DNA of 64,000 nt from positions 1-64,000 of the forward strand of contig DOAQ01000013.1 of NCBI GenBank assembly GCA_003506435.1, given 5' to 3'. The number at the start of each line of letters is the position of its first letter. Position 1 is the first letter of the stretch. Shown one piece after another: positions 52,775 through 61,628 of this stretch. This DNA is from Prolixibacteraceae bacterium. GTDB lineage: Bacteria; Bacteroidota; Bacteroidia; Bacteroidales; Prolixibacteraceae. The notes under the pieces are model-generated. The model saw only the letters and a list, made by a program, of their open reading frames with translations, had not been told where the DNA came from and did no database searches. A program made the translations under genes and the position numbers.

Positions 52775-54496
52775 TTATTCCTTCAAAGTTTGTGTCCGGG
52801 AAAAATTCAATGATAATTTGTTTTCTTCAGGAGAAATCCGGAAGATAACACCAACTCCGGGCTGAGAGAACGTGCCTTTCAGTGCTGAAACAGAATAATC
52901 CATTCCTTTATACTGACAATCAATTTTCCGGGTAGCTATTGTTTTTAAATGTGAAGCTGCATTATCCGCTGTGCCTAGGTCGAAGAACCAGTTTACAGCG
53001 GTTTTGCTATCCAGCTTCATTTCCATTTTTTGCTCATCCAATGCGATTTTAAAAGTTCCCGAAATGGATTTAAGCGGCCATGAAATATAAAATTTCCCTG
53101 TTTGTGAATCGTCAATTACCGGATTTTCACCTTCGATTACAGTTTCTTTTCCATCAATAATAGCCTTCAATTGTAAACCTGCAATTTCATCGGGAGTGGT
53201 GGTATATCCGTCAATAAATGGAAGCGTATAGAGGAAGAATTTGCTGGTTGGCTCGGGTTTGGTTTGGTAATCCGATGGAAGGTTTTCATCAAACAGGTGG
53301 ATGTCAGTAAAACGGAGCGTACCGTGTTCCCAAAGTATATTGGCACGAAAGAACCGGCTGTCGAACCAAACTGTTTTGCGGTCACTGCCCGGCAAATCCT
53401 GTTTGACAGTTACCGACGTTGCCGGGGTGGTTTTATAACGTTCGCGAAACCATTGTCCTGATTCAGCCAACGTTTCAACCCGAACTTTCTTCTCATCCCT
53501 TAACCGGGCGACCAAAGGAAATTGAATTTTCAAACCAACATCCATTTTACGCCAGGTAAACGAATTTTCCTGACCAATCTGGACATAGTTAAAATCCATA
53601 CATTCGCCTTCGACAAACTCTTTGAAATACCAGTAAATCCAGGCAGAATCGCGCCCGCTATAATGATATACAGGTTCGATGGTAACATTTCCCTGTCGTT
53701 TCAATTTCAGTTTTGCATCGTATTGGGGCATGTGGTCGCTTCCCAGCATCCGGAATATGGGAACAGGAATCTGGTTGGCTTCATTCTGTGCCGGCATGTA
53801 AGCATTGATCTTGCTCGGATAATACGCCTGGTTCCAGTATCCGCCCCACAAGGTATAACCGTCAGTACCAATCTGATCGCGGCAATTGCACGAAGCAATG
53901 ATCCCGTATTTCTGGTACATGTAATTTAAGGTATGGGCATCAATGTACCACGAGCCAACCGATTTTGGATAATAACCATAAATCTTCTTGAAATCTTCCA
54001 TATAAACATCAACTAGTTTTTCGCGTTCCTCCGGCGTGTAACCAACCGAAAAACCAACATTGGCATGCCAGTCCCAAGGATAACGTCCGCGCCATTTATA
54101 GCCAGCTTTTTCAACCAGTGGTTGTGGAATTTCCCACCAGGCCCCGATTTCAAATAAACTATCCGGAAGGCTTTTCAGTAATTGCTGATAACGCGAATCG
54201 AGCAAAGCATCATACTGTAACAGAAAAGTACCGCCCAGTTTGTACTTGTTCATCAGCTCAACCTGATTAACAACGGTCTGGTAAAGCACATCCTCTGTTA
54301 TCTCCACTTCTCTTGGTTCGAGCAACCGTATGAAGTTGACGATGTTCACAATCCGGGGTTTTTTATCCCCGGTACCGGTATTTTTTTGTCCCTGTCCTGA
54401 ATTGGCGCAGGAAAAGAATAAGAAAAAAGCAAGTATTCCGAAAAAAGGCAGAATTCGGGCCTTCATTGATTTAAAATTTATGGATTTTTTATTCAT
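52775..54496 (-). CDS. Lipoprotein with a polysaccharide-deacetylase/GH57-like barrel, unknown family
   Basis: 573 residues, lipobox FLFFSC (Cys30). A second ATG at codon 11 (54464-54466) would give a more usual signal length and may be the true start. Residues about 48-330 resemble the seven-stranded barrel of carbohydrate esterase 4 and GH57/GH38: NQVELMNKYKLGGTFLLQYD (77-96), FEIGAWWEIPQPLVEK (115-130, Glu122), GFSVGYTPEEREKLVDVYME (148-167), YYPKSVGSWYIDAHTL (175-190). The C-terminal third is beta-rich. It could be a glycosidase or deacetylase, and family membership is not clear. It overlaps functionally with the PIG-L gene 4 bases downstream. Confidence 0.55.
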   Translation of the reverse strand: MNKKSINFKSMKARILPFFGILAFFLFFSCANSGQGQKNTGTGDKKPRIVNIVNFIRLLEPREVEITEDVLYQTVVNQVELMNKYKLGGTFLLQYDALLDSRYQQLLKSLPDSLFEIGAWWEIPQPLVEKAGYKWRGRYPWDWHANVGFSVGYTPEEREKLVDVYMEDFKKIYGYYPKSVGSWYIDAHTLNYMYQKYGIIASCNCRDQIGTDGYTLWGGYWNQAYYPSKINAYMPAQNEANQIPVPIFRMLGSDHMPQYDAKLKLKRQGNVTIEPVYHYSGRDSAWIYWYFKEFVEGECMDFNYVQIGQENSFTWRKMDVGLKIQFPLVARLRDEKKVRVETLAESGQWFRERYKTTPATSVTVKQDLPGSDRKTVWFDSRFFRANILWEHGTLRFTDIHLFDENLPSDYQTKPEPTSKFFLYTLPFIDGYTTTPDEIAGLQLKAIIDGKETVIEGENPVIDDSQTGKFYISWPLKSISGTFKIALDEQKMEMKLDSKTAVNWFFDLGTADNAASHLKTIATRKIDCQYKGMDYSVSALKGTFSQPGVGVIFRISPEENKLSLNFSRTQTLKE

Positions 54497-54574
54497 GATA
54501 TTATTTTATTTAAAGCTTGACTTTCAGCAGGAATACCAATAACTAAATTTTGTGGAACCATTTGTATAACCGGA

Positions 54575-56434
54575 TCAACTTTTCTTGTTTATGTACTGCT
54601 CTTTCCCCTTTTTCATATACAACCAAACAGCATCAACCCAGGATTGTACCCTTTCTTTTTCAATCTCATTTTGTGCTTTTTCCCGTGCATCGGCTATCAG
54701 CGATTCCAGACGGGCCATCACTTCATCCGTACCCAGGTATTTCCAGGCTAATTCTTCTGTTTGATGATATTGCTGATCAAGTGTACTGATTTCCAAAGGA
54801 TAATTTGCCGGATTGTTATATACCTCTTCAATAGCCGTGTAGAATTTTTTCATTGGTACTGATGCATTGCCAAAATAGGTTTGAAAAAATTCATCGAGCA
54901 ATTGATCTGGTTCCAATTCCGGATTATCATACATTTTCATTGTCAAATAGTAATCAACCTGTTCACCAACCCCACAAAGGAAAACTCCCCTTATCTTGTC
55001 TCGCGCATACATTTTTATCTGATCAGACAACAGATGCGCACTGAATCCCGGAAACACTTTAAAATTCAGGATGTCACCTGTTTCAGTAGGGAAACAGTAG
55101 TAATTCCAAAGGAATACAGGGCGGTTGTTTTTTTTACTTTCAGCAATCCAATCGTTGTAAAAATCCATTTCATTTTCCTTTATTTTTGTTGCCCAGCCAT
55201 AATGGCGGGCATGAAGGCAGGGGGCAACAGAGATATTATCTTCCAGTTCCAGGTTTTCCGGGAAGTATGAGTAATTCCAATATGCCAGGGCTGCAATTTT
55301 TTTATCGGGATGATCCTTTTTTACGATTTTGGCAACTTCGTTCACGAAGTTCCAGATGTAGCGGGAAGCTTTCCCATTATTGAAATGCCCCCCGCGGATA
55401 TTGTTTTTGTCCGCTTCCAGAAACTTGGTGCAATTTTCGCACCTGCACCAGTTTTCATTGTCGTGGGGAACCAGTGCAAAATAATTGCCAAATGCTACTT
55501 GTCTTCCAACGGGTGGTTCCCCGTCGAAATAATTGCAGGCATCCTGTGCAACCAATTTAATTAATTCCTTGTTTGTATAGCACAATTGTTGCTGTCCATC
55601 AACCGGCCCTTTTGCAAAAATTTCAGGCCGATAAGATTCATGAAGTTCTGATTCTTCTTTGCTGTGGGTTAAAAAACGCTCCTTATAGCTGCCGAATGAA
55701 TGGTTGCAATTCCATTTTTCTCCGCCAGCCCTCATCCTTCTCAGAAAGAGCTGGTTCATTTCATTGGTGGCATTAAAATTTTGTTTTGTCATTATTGTGC
55801 CACCGATATCTGTTCCAAACCGGTATTTCAAAACAGGGGAGCGTTGTATTTCTGTTACAGGTAATTTCAACCTGATGTGTTGAGGAATAACCACATTTTT
55901 TGGATGAGGCCCATACCATCGAACCCCCGCAAAACTTTCAAGAAAATCGTAAACAGCATAACAAGTTCCCTGTTGGTCAAAAGGCGAAGGCAGTTCAAAT
56001 TTTGAACCTGCTCCTTCCCCCGTTGCCATAGAATAGTCAATAACAGTTTTATCCGTTCGGGTTTCAGTATCATCATCAGGCATGTCTTTGCCTGCCAGCA
56101 CAATGTATTTACTTGTAATCCGGATAAGGTATTCCTGATCATCAAACAAGCTGGATGAAATACTTAATTTTCGTGTAAAACCGCTTTCGCCGATACAAAC
56201 CGGGATTTTATCTTCAGGCAAATCCCCATGAATAACAGGAATTTCAGCGCCGGTAATCTTTTTGAAATGAAACTGGAATTCGGTCGCGGCAAACCGGGCA
56301 GAAAGAGTGGGATGTTTATCCATCAGAATACACATATTTTTGATGTTTTTTTGATGGATAACAAAATGGGTGCTATCAAACTGGCACGAGCAGAAACAGA
56401 ATACACAAAATGTAATCACAAATATCCTTTTCAT
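54575..56434 (-). CDS. DUF4838-containing lipoprotein, probable glycoside hydrolase
   Basis: 619 residues with a lipoprotein signal (CFCSC, Cys17). The N-terminal part (about 25-190) looks like the small alpha/beta domain found before GH20/GH67 barrels: PTLSARFAATEFQFHFKKIT and FLESFAGVRWYGP. The barrel includes FALVPHDNENWCRCENC, the typical DUF4838 motif with closely spaced cysteines, then IAALAYWNYSYFPENLEL and VFLCGVGEQVDYYL. DUF4838 proteins resemble alpha-glucuronidases and hexosaminidases in fold, and some are found in polysaccharide loci. Substrate unknown; a uronic acid or amino sugar is plausible given the neighbours. Confidence 0.75.
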   Translation of the reverse strand: MKRIFVITFCVFCFCSCQFDSTHFVIHQKNIKNMCILMDKHPTLSARFAATEFQFHFKKITGAEIPVIHGDLPEDKIPVCIGESGFTRKLSISSSLFDDQEYLIRITSKYIVLAGKDMPDDDTETRTDKTVIDYSMATGEGAGSKFELPSPFDQQGTCYAVYDFLESFAGVRWYGPHPKNVVIPQHIRLKLPVTEIQRSPVLKYRFGTDIGGTIMTKQNFNATNEMNQLFLRRMRAGGEKWNCNHSFGSYKERFLTHSKEESELHESYRPEIFAKGPVDGQQQLCYTNKELIKLVAQDACNYFDGEPPVGRQVAFGNYFALVPHDNENWCRCENCTKFLEADKNNIRGGHFNNGKASRYIWNFVNEVAKIVKKDHPDKKIAALAYWNYSYFPENLELEDNISVAPCLHARHYGWATKIKENEMDFYNDWIAESKKNNRPVFLWNYYCFPTETGDILNFKVFPGFSAHLLSDQIKMYARDKIRGVFLCGVGEQVDYYLTMKMYDNPELEPDQLLDEFFQTYFGNASVPMKKFYTAIEEVYNNPANYPLEISTLDQQYHQTEELAWKYLGTDEVMARLESLIADAREKAQNEIEKERVQSWVDAVWLYMKKGKEQYINKKS

Positions 56435-56443
56435 TTTTCCTTA

Positions 56444-58615
56444 TTATTTTAGAATAAACCAATTATAACCTTTTGCAGGAATTGTAACTGGCAGCAAAAC
56501 GGTATAATCCCGATTGATTGGGTAGATTTTCGTTTTCCCGTCTTTTTCCCCGATTTTTACTTTTTCTGAAAGCCCGGTATAGTAAACAGGAATTTTAATT
56601 TCTTTATTAATAAGTATATTAAGTGGATTAAAAAGCATCAGTAAACCTTTTTCTTCGCCAGTGGGATTTACGTGCAGAAACCCATCCCAGTCGCGGCCAT
56701 CGGCACGGCGCAGGTGGATAATATCGGAATTAAGAACCTCCCTGTGCTTTTTATACCAATCAATAACCCGGATGACCAATTGTTTGGTTTCTTCGGTATC
56801 GAAAAGCCGTGGGCCACGGTAACAAGCCTGTATGCCAGCTCCATAATACTGGACCATGAGTTGTTCGTAATCATTCAGATGTTCGGAAAGTGGCTCCAAT
56901 ACAACTTCTTCTCCACCACCCTGATATCGTGTAAGCGGCACAAAGCCCCAACTCATCGAAGGTGTCTTTTCCCAGGTGCCATCAAAAATATTCTGACGAT
57001 TTAATATTTTCTGCTGATCGCGGGGAAGCGAGAAATTTACTTCCCTGTATCCAAGTGCTATTTTGTGCGTGCCATCCATAAAATACCAGTCCGGTGCATT
57101 CACATAAATACCATTTTCGTTACACCACCGATAGAGCGCTTTTTGCATCTCCATTTGTTTCCATTGCGAATCGCCCAATCCGGAATGTCCGGGATGGGTT
57201 GCAGAAGCGCAAACATCACCCGGATAGGGGCCATCATTTTCAAAAATAGTGAAATCGGTTTCTTTCATAAAATATTTTAGTTTTTCAACATAGGCCAGCC
57301 CCCATTTACTTCCCAAACACGGAGCATGACCGAAAAAAGCAGCGGCATTGGGTTTGCCGGTTACCGGATCAATTACATCGTCTTCGTCGCTGATACGGCG
57401 GGAACTAAACAAGGAATAGCCGCCGATTTTTATTCCATTTTCATGGGCAATCCGGGCCAGTTCTTTCCACTTCTCAATATTGGTTTCTGTGGTATCTTCC
57501 ATGTTGCAATGGCTTCCAAAACTCAGAATTAATGCTTCGTAGCCAGTTGCAGCACACTGGGAAATTGCATTTTTTACCTCTTCGTCATTTCGGCTTACCA
57601 GATGCATGAATATCGGATTCTGATTAGTCCAGGGGACTACTATGCGGTACATTTTACGGATGGCAAGACCGCGCCGTTCACGGTCGTAACTATCCATCAG
57701 CAATTCGTGAGTCCGCACTGACTTAAAACTTTCGCCAGGGGAAAGGGTGACAGCAGTAACTTTTTCAGGATATACTTCCAGCAGACATGGCGTTTGAAAG
57801 CTGTAATTAACCTGCGAGGTGTATACTGAATCTGTTTTCCAATGAGTTGTCTGATCACTAATATCGTAACGCATGGCGTTGTTAAAGGCATAATTGGTTT
57901 CCAGATAAATGCCATGTTGTTTTTTCATTTCTTCAGAAGAGCCAACCACTGCACTTTCTTCTTCAACCAAAGCAAGTTTCTCGTTAACAACCTTTCCTAT
58001 TTCAACCGATTTTTTGCTTCCGTTTTTTATAGAAAGCCATTTTACAATCAAAGGCAAACCGTCGTACAATTCATAATGAATGGCCACTTCAATACCTTTA
58101 TGATTTTTGGAATGATAAAGGAAGGTCAGTCTTTTCCCTGAAGGCTGACTGTTTTTTCCGGCCCAAAAGGTTTGCTTCCAGTTTATGTAAGGTTCAATTT
58201 CTGATTCAGAATAAGAGACATACTGAAAATCATTTTCGTCAGAAGTAAAATTATCTATCCATTCTGGCAATAAATAGGCGTGTTCCTTTTGACCGTACAA
58301 TCCACCAACGTTGTATTTTTTGCCGTTGATTACCAGTTCTGCTTCCGGTTTTACAGCACGCAACAATTGTTGGTTATTTACTAAATTTTCGTAACTGGTA
58401 CAAGCTACATTGGGTTTCAGCCGAAACGTCCGTTTTACCAGTCCGTTGTTAATAACAATGTCTTTCCCTCCTTCGGAAACATCAATATTTGCCACGTACC
58501 GGCTGTTATCAATCAGCCAGTCGGTTTTTTTGTTGGTGTTATCCACCGGAGAAATACACTGACTAAGAATCTCTGTTATAACTATAACAAGAATTAAAGA
58601 AATTATTTTCTTCAT
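56444..58615 (-). CDS. Clan GH-D-like (alpha-galactosidase-related) lipoprotein, atypical
   Basis: 723 residues with a lipoprotein signal (ILSQC, Cys20). The N-terminal beta-rich domain (about 45-320) resembles that of GH36 (VAIHYELYDGLPLIVKWLSI, 177-196). The TIM barrel starts at about 335 (IFMHLVSRNDEEVKNAISQC). Candidate catalytic acids: Asp461 in FTIFENDGPYPGD (455-467) and Asp509 or Asp514 in NAPDWYFMDG (506-515). The GH36 YRQD and RSD motifs are absent. Together with 827-3148 and the canonical GH36 at 49686 it makes three related enzymes with different active sites in one locus. It lies 9 bases from the DUF4838 gene. Confidence 0.68.
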   Translation of the reverse strand: MKKIISLILVIVITEILSQCISPVDNTNKKTDWLIDNSRYVANIDVSEGGKDIVINNGLVKRTFRLKPNVACTSYENLVNNQQLLRAVKPEAELVINGKKYNVGGLYGQKEHAYLLPEWIDNFTSDENDFQYVSYSESEIEPYINWKQTFWAGKNSQPSGKRLTFLYHSKNHKGIEVAIHYELYDGLPLIVKWLSIKNGSKKSVEIGKVVNEKLALVEEESAVVGSSEEMKKQHGIYLETNYAFNNAMRYDISDQTTHWKTDSVYTSQVNYSFQTPCLLEVYPEKVTAVTLSPGESFKSVRTHELLMDSYDRERRGLAIRKMYRIVVPWTNQNPIFMHLVSRNDEEVKNAISQCAATGYEALILSFGSHCNMEDTTETNIEKWKELARIAHENGIKIGGYSLFSSRRISDEDDVIDPVTGKPNAAAFFGHAPCLGSKWGLAYVEKLKYFMKETDFTIFENDGPYPGDVCASATHPGHSGLGDSQWKQMEMQKALYRWCNENGIYVNAPDWYFMDGTHKIALGYREVNFSLPRDQQKILNRQNIFDGTWEKTPSMSWGFVPLTRYQGGGEEVVLEPLSEHLNDYEQLMVQYYGAGIQACYRGPRLFDTEETKQLVIRVIDWYKKHREVLNSDIIHLRRADGRDWDGFLHVNPTGEEKGLLMLFNPLNILINKEIKIPVYYTGLSEKVKIGEKDGKTKIYPINRDYTVLLPVTIPAKGYNWFILK

Positions 58616-58699
58616 TTTATTTTATTCTTACTGTTGCAATCAGTTGTTCTAAATTAAGGTCAAAACCTGCTCAGTATTTAGCAATCATACTAGTTCTAA

Positions 58700-61600
58700 T
58701 TATTTATTTTTCAACGGCTTCCCTTCGCTGATGACCGTTACCTGCACCCGTGGATTTATTCCGTCAGGCCCATTGCCGGAAAAAGAAATTTCATTTTCTC
58801 CTGAAACCAGTGAAGGTACCGTACCTTCGATTTTAACATCCTTCAGAAATTCTCCTTTCGGGCCATACAGTTTGCAATCGGAAGCTGAATTAAATTCGAG
58901 GGACATGCCTGATTCCAGGGTCACCTGGAAAGCAATTTTTTCACCATTTATTGTGACAGAAGGATTACGGATAGTCGCCGTCACCATCGGCAACGCTTTT
59001 ACAGGGCCAATCTGACAACTGATTTCTTTCCCGGAAGGCAGGTTGTTGTACCATATTTGCAGCTTATCTACTTTGCTGAAATTAACCTGGTGGCGAAAAG
59101 AATCATAAATATATAATCCCGGGCCAGGCCAGATGTAGTTACAAAATTCGGAGGATTCGATTTCAACCAATTCGAAATATTTCCAGCCGGTAAAGTCAAT
59201 TTTAATAAAATGATCACCCCTGGCGCCAAAAGAAATATGTTGCGGGCTTTCAATTCTAAAATTCAAAAGTTCGCCGTTTCCGTCACCATTGATCCATACT
59301 CCAAGCGCCTGATTTTTTTCGAGGTTCAGCCAAGGTTCAAATTTCTTTTCCATTCTGATCCATGAACCTTCACGGGGAGAAGTTCCGGAACTACTGGCTG
59401 AAAAAATACCAGCCGCATCCCCACTAACTGTTTTCTCCGTAGAATTTTTTATTTCACCGTAAACACCCTTGGCTGTTTCATTCGTAAATTCATTCTGAAT
59501 GGAAAAATCAGCCAGCACTTTGCCATCCGGGTCGTCATACGATTTTACCGACATCAGCGGTTCAATCCGCAAACGAACCGATTGAGAGCCAAATTCATTC
59601 TGTACCTTCCAAGTGGCCGAAGGATGATTTAGCCCGGCAACTTTATGTTTTTGGTAGGCAATCGGTTTAAAATTCCACGTGCCGTTTTTATCCTGAAAAA
59701 GCCTAAATTCTTTCCCGGGTTGACGCAGAAGGCTTCGTACCGAATCGCTGAAATAACTCTGGTGCCGCAATTCTTCATATTGTTTGATGATAGGCATTAA
59801 CCGTTTGAAAAGCGGATTTTCGTCCAGTGTTTTCTGATCGGCACCACCCAACATCGACAGCCCGGCGTTATTGCCGATCATTTTACAACACAGGTATTCT
59901 ATGTCATCGGGAAAAGTAGGTTCAACCTGTGGTGGGTCCCAGGTTTGGTTTCCCCACCACCCAAGGTGAAGGGGGAGGAGAAGGCCGCCATTCTCGGCTG
60001 GCCCGTATTTTTCAATAAAGGGAGCATAACCTCTCCAGGCACCGTGCTCGTATTCTTTTGTCTTAATTGCTGCGGCATGAATGTCAATAAATTGTTTGTA
60101 TCCGCGTACCGGTCTGTCCCATGCCTGCCAACGCGAACGGTAATGCCACCAGTGGTGTTCCATCGCGCTCATCTCCATGCCAACCGGGCGTTCCAGATGT
60201 TTGGCCACTTCGAAAATAAATTTGGTGCCATAGTACCAAACGTTTTCCGGACCATCAAGAATATCACTTCCATCAATGGCATCGAAATAAATGCCGTCGA
60301 AATTACATTCGTTCACAATTTCGGCTGTCCGCCGTGCAATTTCCAGAAATAACGGAGTTTCAGGCCCTGGAACAAAAAGGCCGAACATCTCCTTCAAATG
60401 ATAGGCTTTATCCTGAGGAGCATGTGAGGAATTTTTTGTTCCGTTTACACCCCGTTTACATCCGGTAAATTTATAGGGAGGAGTTTTGGTTACGGCGTTG
60501 AAACTAATCAGTTCTTCCCCAATCCGAAGGGTCAGGCTGTTCCGGACAAAGAATCCGGTTATCGTGGAAATATCAGCGGTTGATTCCTGTACCACAATTT
60601 CTGAAGCATCGGCAGTAAGCGTTTCAGCCAGTGTAAAAGAACGGGAGTACGCCAAATCAGGATGGGGAACAGGAGTGCCATATTTCGATTTTTTATCGAT
60701 AAAAAAAGCATAGGTATGAAATATCGAAGAAATACCTGCATCATGAAGCCGCTGATTGATACGTTTGAAATGAGTCCAGCCATCAGACCATTTTTCAGGG
60801 TTTAGCACAAAATCGCCAAACTTGAAAAAGTCGCCTCCGCCGCCATGACTATCAATCTGGTTGAACCCTAAATCGGAACACATTTTAATCCATTCAGGAA
60901 CGGTTTCTTCGGTCAGTGTACCAAAATTCATCAGGTAGGAACCATATCCTTCTTTGCTCATTTGAGCCCAGGCCCCTCCTGCTGTGGAATGGGGAATTTC
61001 TTCCGATTTTTCCATCACACTGCGGATGACCGGAAGAACGTTTTTCTGCGGAACACCGAGCAGCGCTATTTTTGCTTCTTTCATCCCAAAGCGCTGGCAA
61101 CAATTTGCCCAAAGGTGGGTTTGCAGTGCGGGAAGCTGTCGTACATGCGTGAATAAATTCAACGAAAGCACGCAGGCGGCAAACGATTCGTAGGGCATCC
61201 CTTCCAATTTAAGCGGAATATTTATGAACGTAAGCGATTCCGGTTCGCCGCCAACCTTGACAACTTCCATCGTAATATAATCGCTGGTCTTTTCGATACG
61301 AACTTCAGCACTTACTCCTGAATTGCCAAATCCAAGGAACAACAGATTATTTTTGAGAAAAACAGATGTGGCATGAAACTCTTTCCCGTCCTGCAAAATG
61401 GAGGCACAATACGAAACAGAGTCAGTATAAAGATAGTCAATACCGGTTGCCTTGTCGATAAAATGGAGGTTCCGTCCGTCTTTTGCTATTTCGTATTTTA
61501 AGTTGTCGTTTTCAAGAACAACAGAAAAAACCAATGTAGGCAGTAAAAGCAACAGCACTACAAAGCCTGTAATACAATGATTTGCTTTCAATTTATCCAT
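58700..61600 (-). CDS. Large exported barrel protein with an inserted beta-domain, unknown family
   Basis: 966 residues from the ATG at 61598-61600, giving a signal peptide (to about 27). An N-terminal beta-rich domain (30-205) precedes a TIM barrel (about 235-620). This barrel is split at about 320-402 by a small beta-domain whose pattern LRIGEELISFNAVTKTPPYK, FTGCKRGVNGT and SSHAPQDKAY resembles the Gly/Arg-containing beta-domain found in phage tail and other surface proteins. The barrel resumes with FDGIYFDAIDGSD (434-446; Asp440 candidate) and GMEMSAMEHHWWHYR. The C-terminal 250 residues are beta-sandwiches that may bind sugar. I cannot place it in a GH family. Confidence 0.6.
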   Translation of the reverse strand: MDKLKANHCITGFVVLLLLLPTLVFSVVLENDNLKYEIAKDGRNLHFIDKATGIDYLYTDSVSYCASILQDGKEFHATSVFLKNNLLFLGFGNSGVSAEVRIEKTSDYITMEVVKVGGEPESLTFINIPLKLEGMPYESFAACVLSLNLFTHVRQLPALQTHLWANCCQRFGMKEAKIALLGVPQKNVLPVIRSVMEKSEEIPHSTAGGAWAQMSKEGYGSYLMNFGTLTEETVPEWIKMCSDLGFNQIDSHGGGGDFFKFGDFVLNPEKWSDGWTHFKRINQRLHDAGISSIFHTYAFFIDKKSKYGTPVPHPDLAYSRSFTLAETLTADASEIVVQESTADISTITGFFVRNSLTLRIGEELISFNAVTKTPPYKFTGCKRGVNGTKNSSHAPQDKAYHLKEMFGLFVPGPETPLFLEIARRTAEIVNECNFDGIYFDAIDGSDILDGPENVWYYGTKFIFEVAKHLERPVGMEMSAMEHHWWHYRSRWQAWDRPVRGYKQFIDIHAAAIKTKEYEHGAWRGYAPFIEKYGPAENGGLLLPLHLGWWGNQTWDPPQVEPTFPDDIEYLCCKMIGNNAGLSMLGGADQKTLDENPLFKRLMPIIKQYEELRHQSYFSDSVRSLLRQPGKEFRLFQDKNGTWNFKPIAYQKHKVAGLNHPSATWKVQNEFGSQSVRLRIEPLMSVKSYDDPDGKVLADFSIQNEFTNETAKGVYGEIKNSTEKTVSGDAAGIFSASSSGTSPREGSWIRMEKKFEPWLNLEKNQALGVWINGDGNGELLNFRIESPQHISFGARGDHFIKIDFTGWKYFELVEIESSEFCNYIWPGPGLYIYDSFRHQVNFSKVDKLQIWYNNLPSGKEISCQIGPVKALPMVTATIRNPSVTINGEKIAFQVTLESGMSLEFNSASDCKLYGPKGEFLKDVKIEGTVPSLVSGENEISFSGNGPDGINPRVQVTVISEGKPLKNK

Positions 61601-61628
61601 TCTGCTTATTTTATCTATTTGTTGTAAA

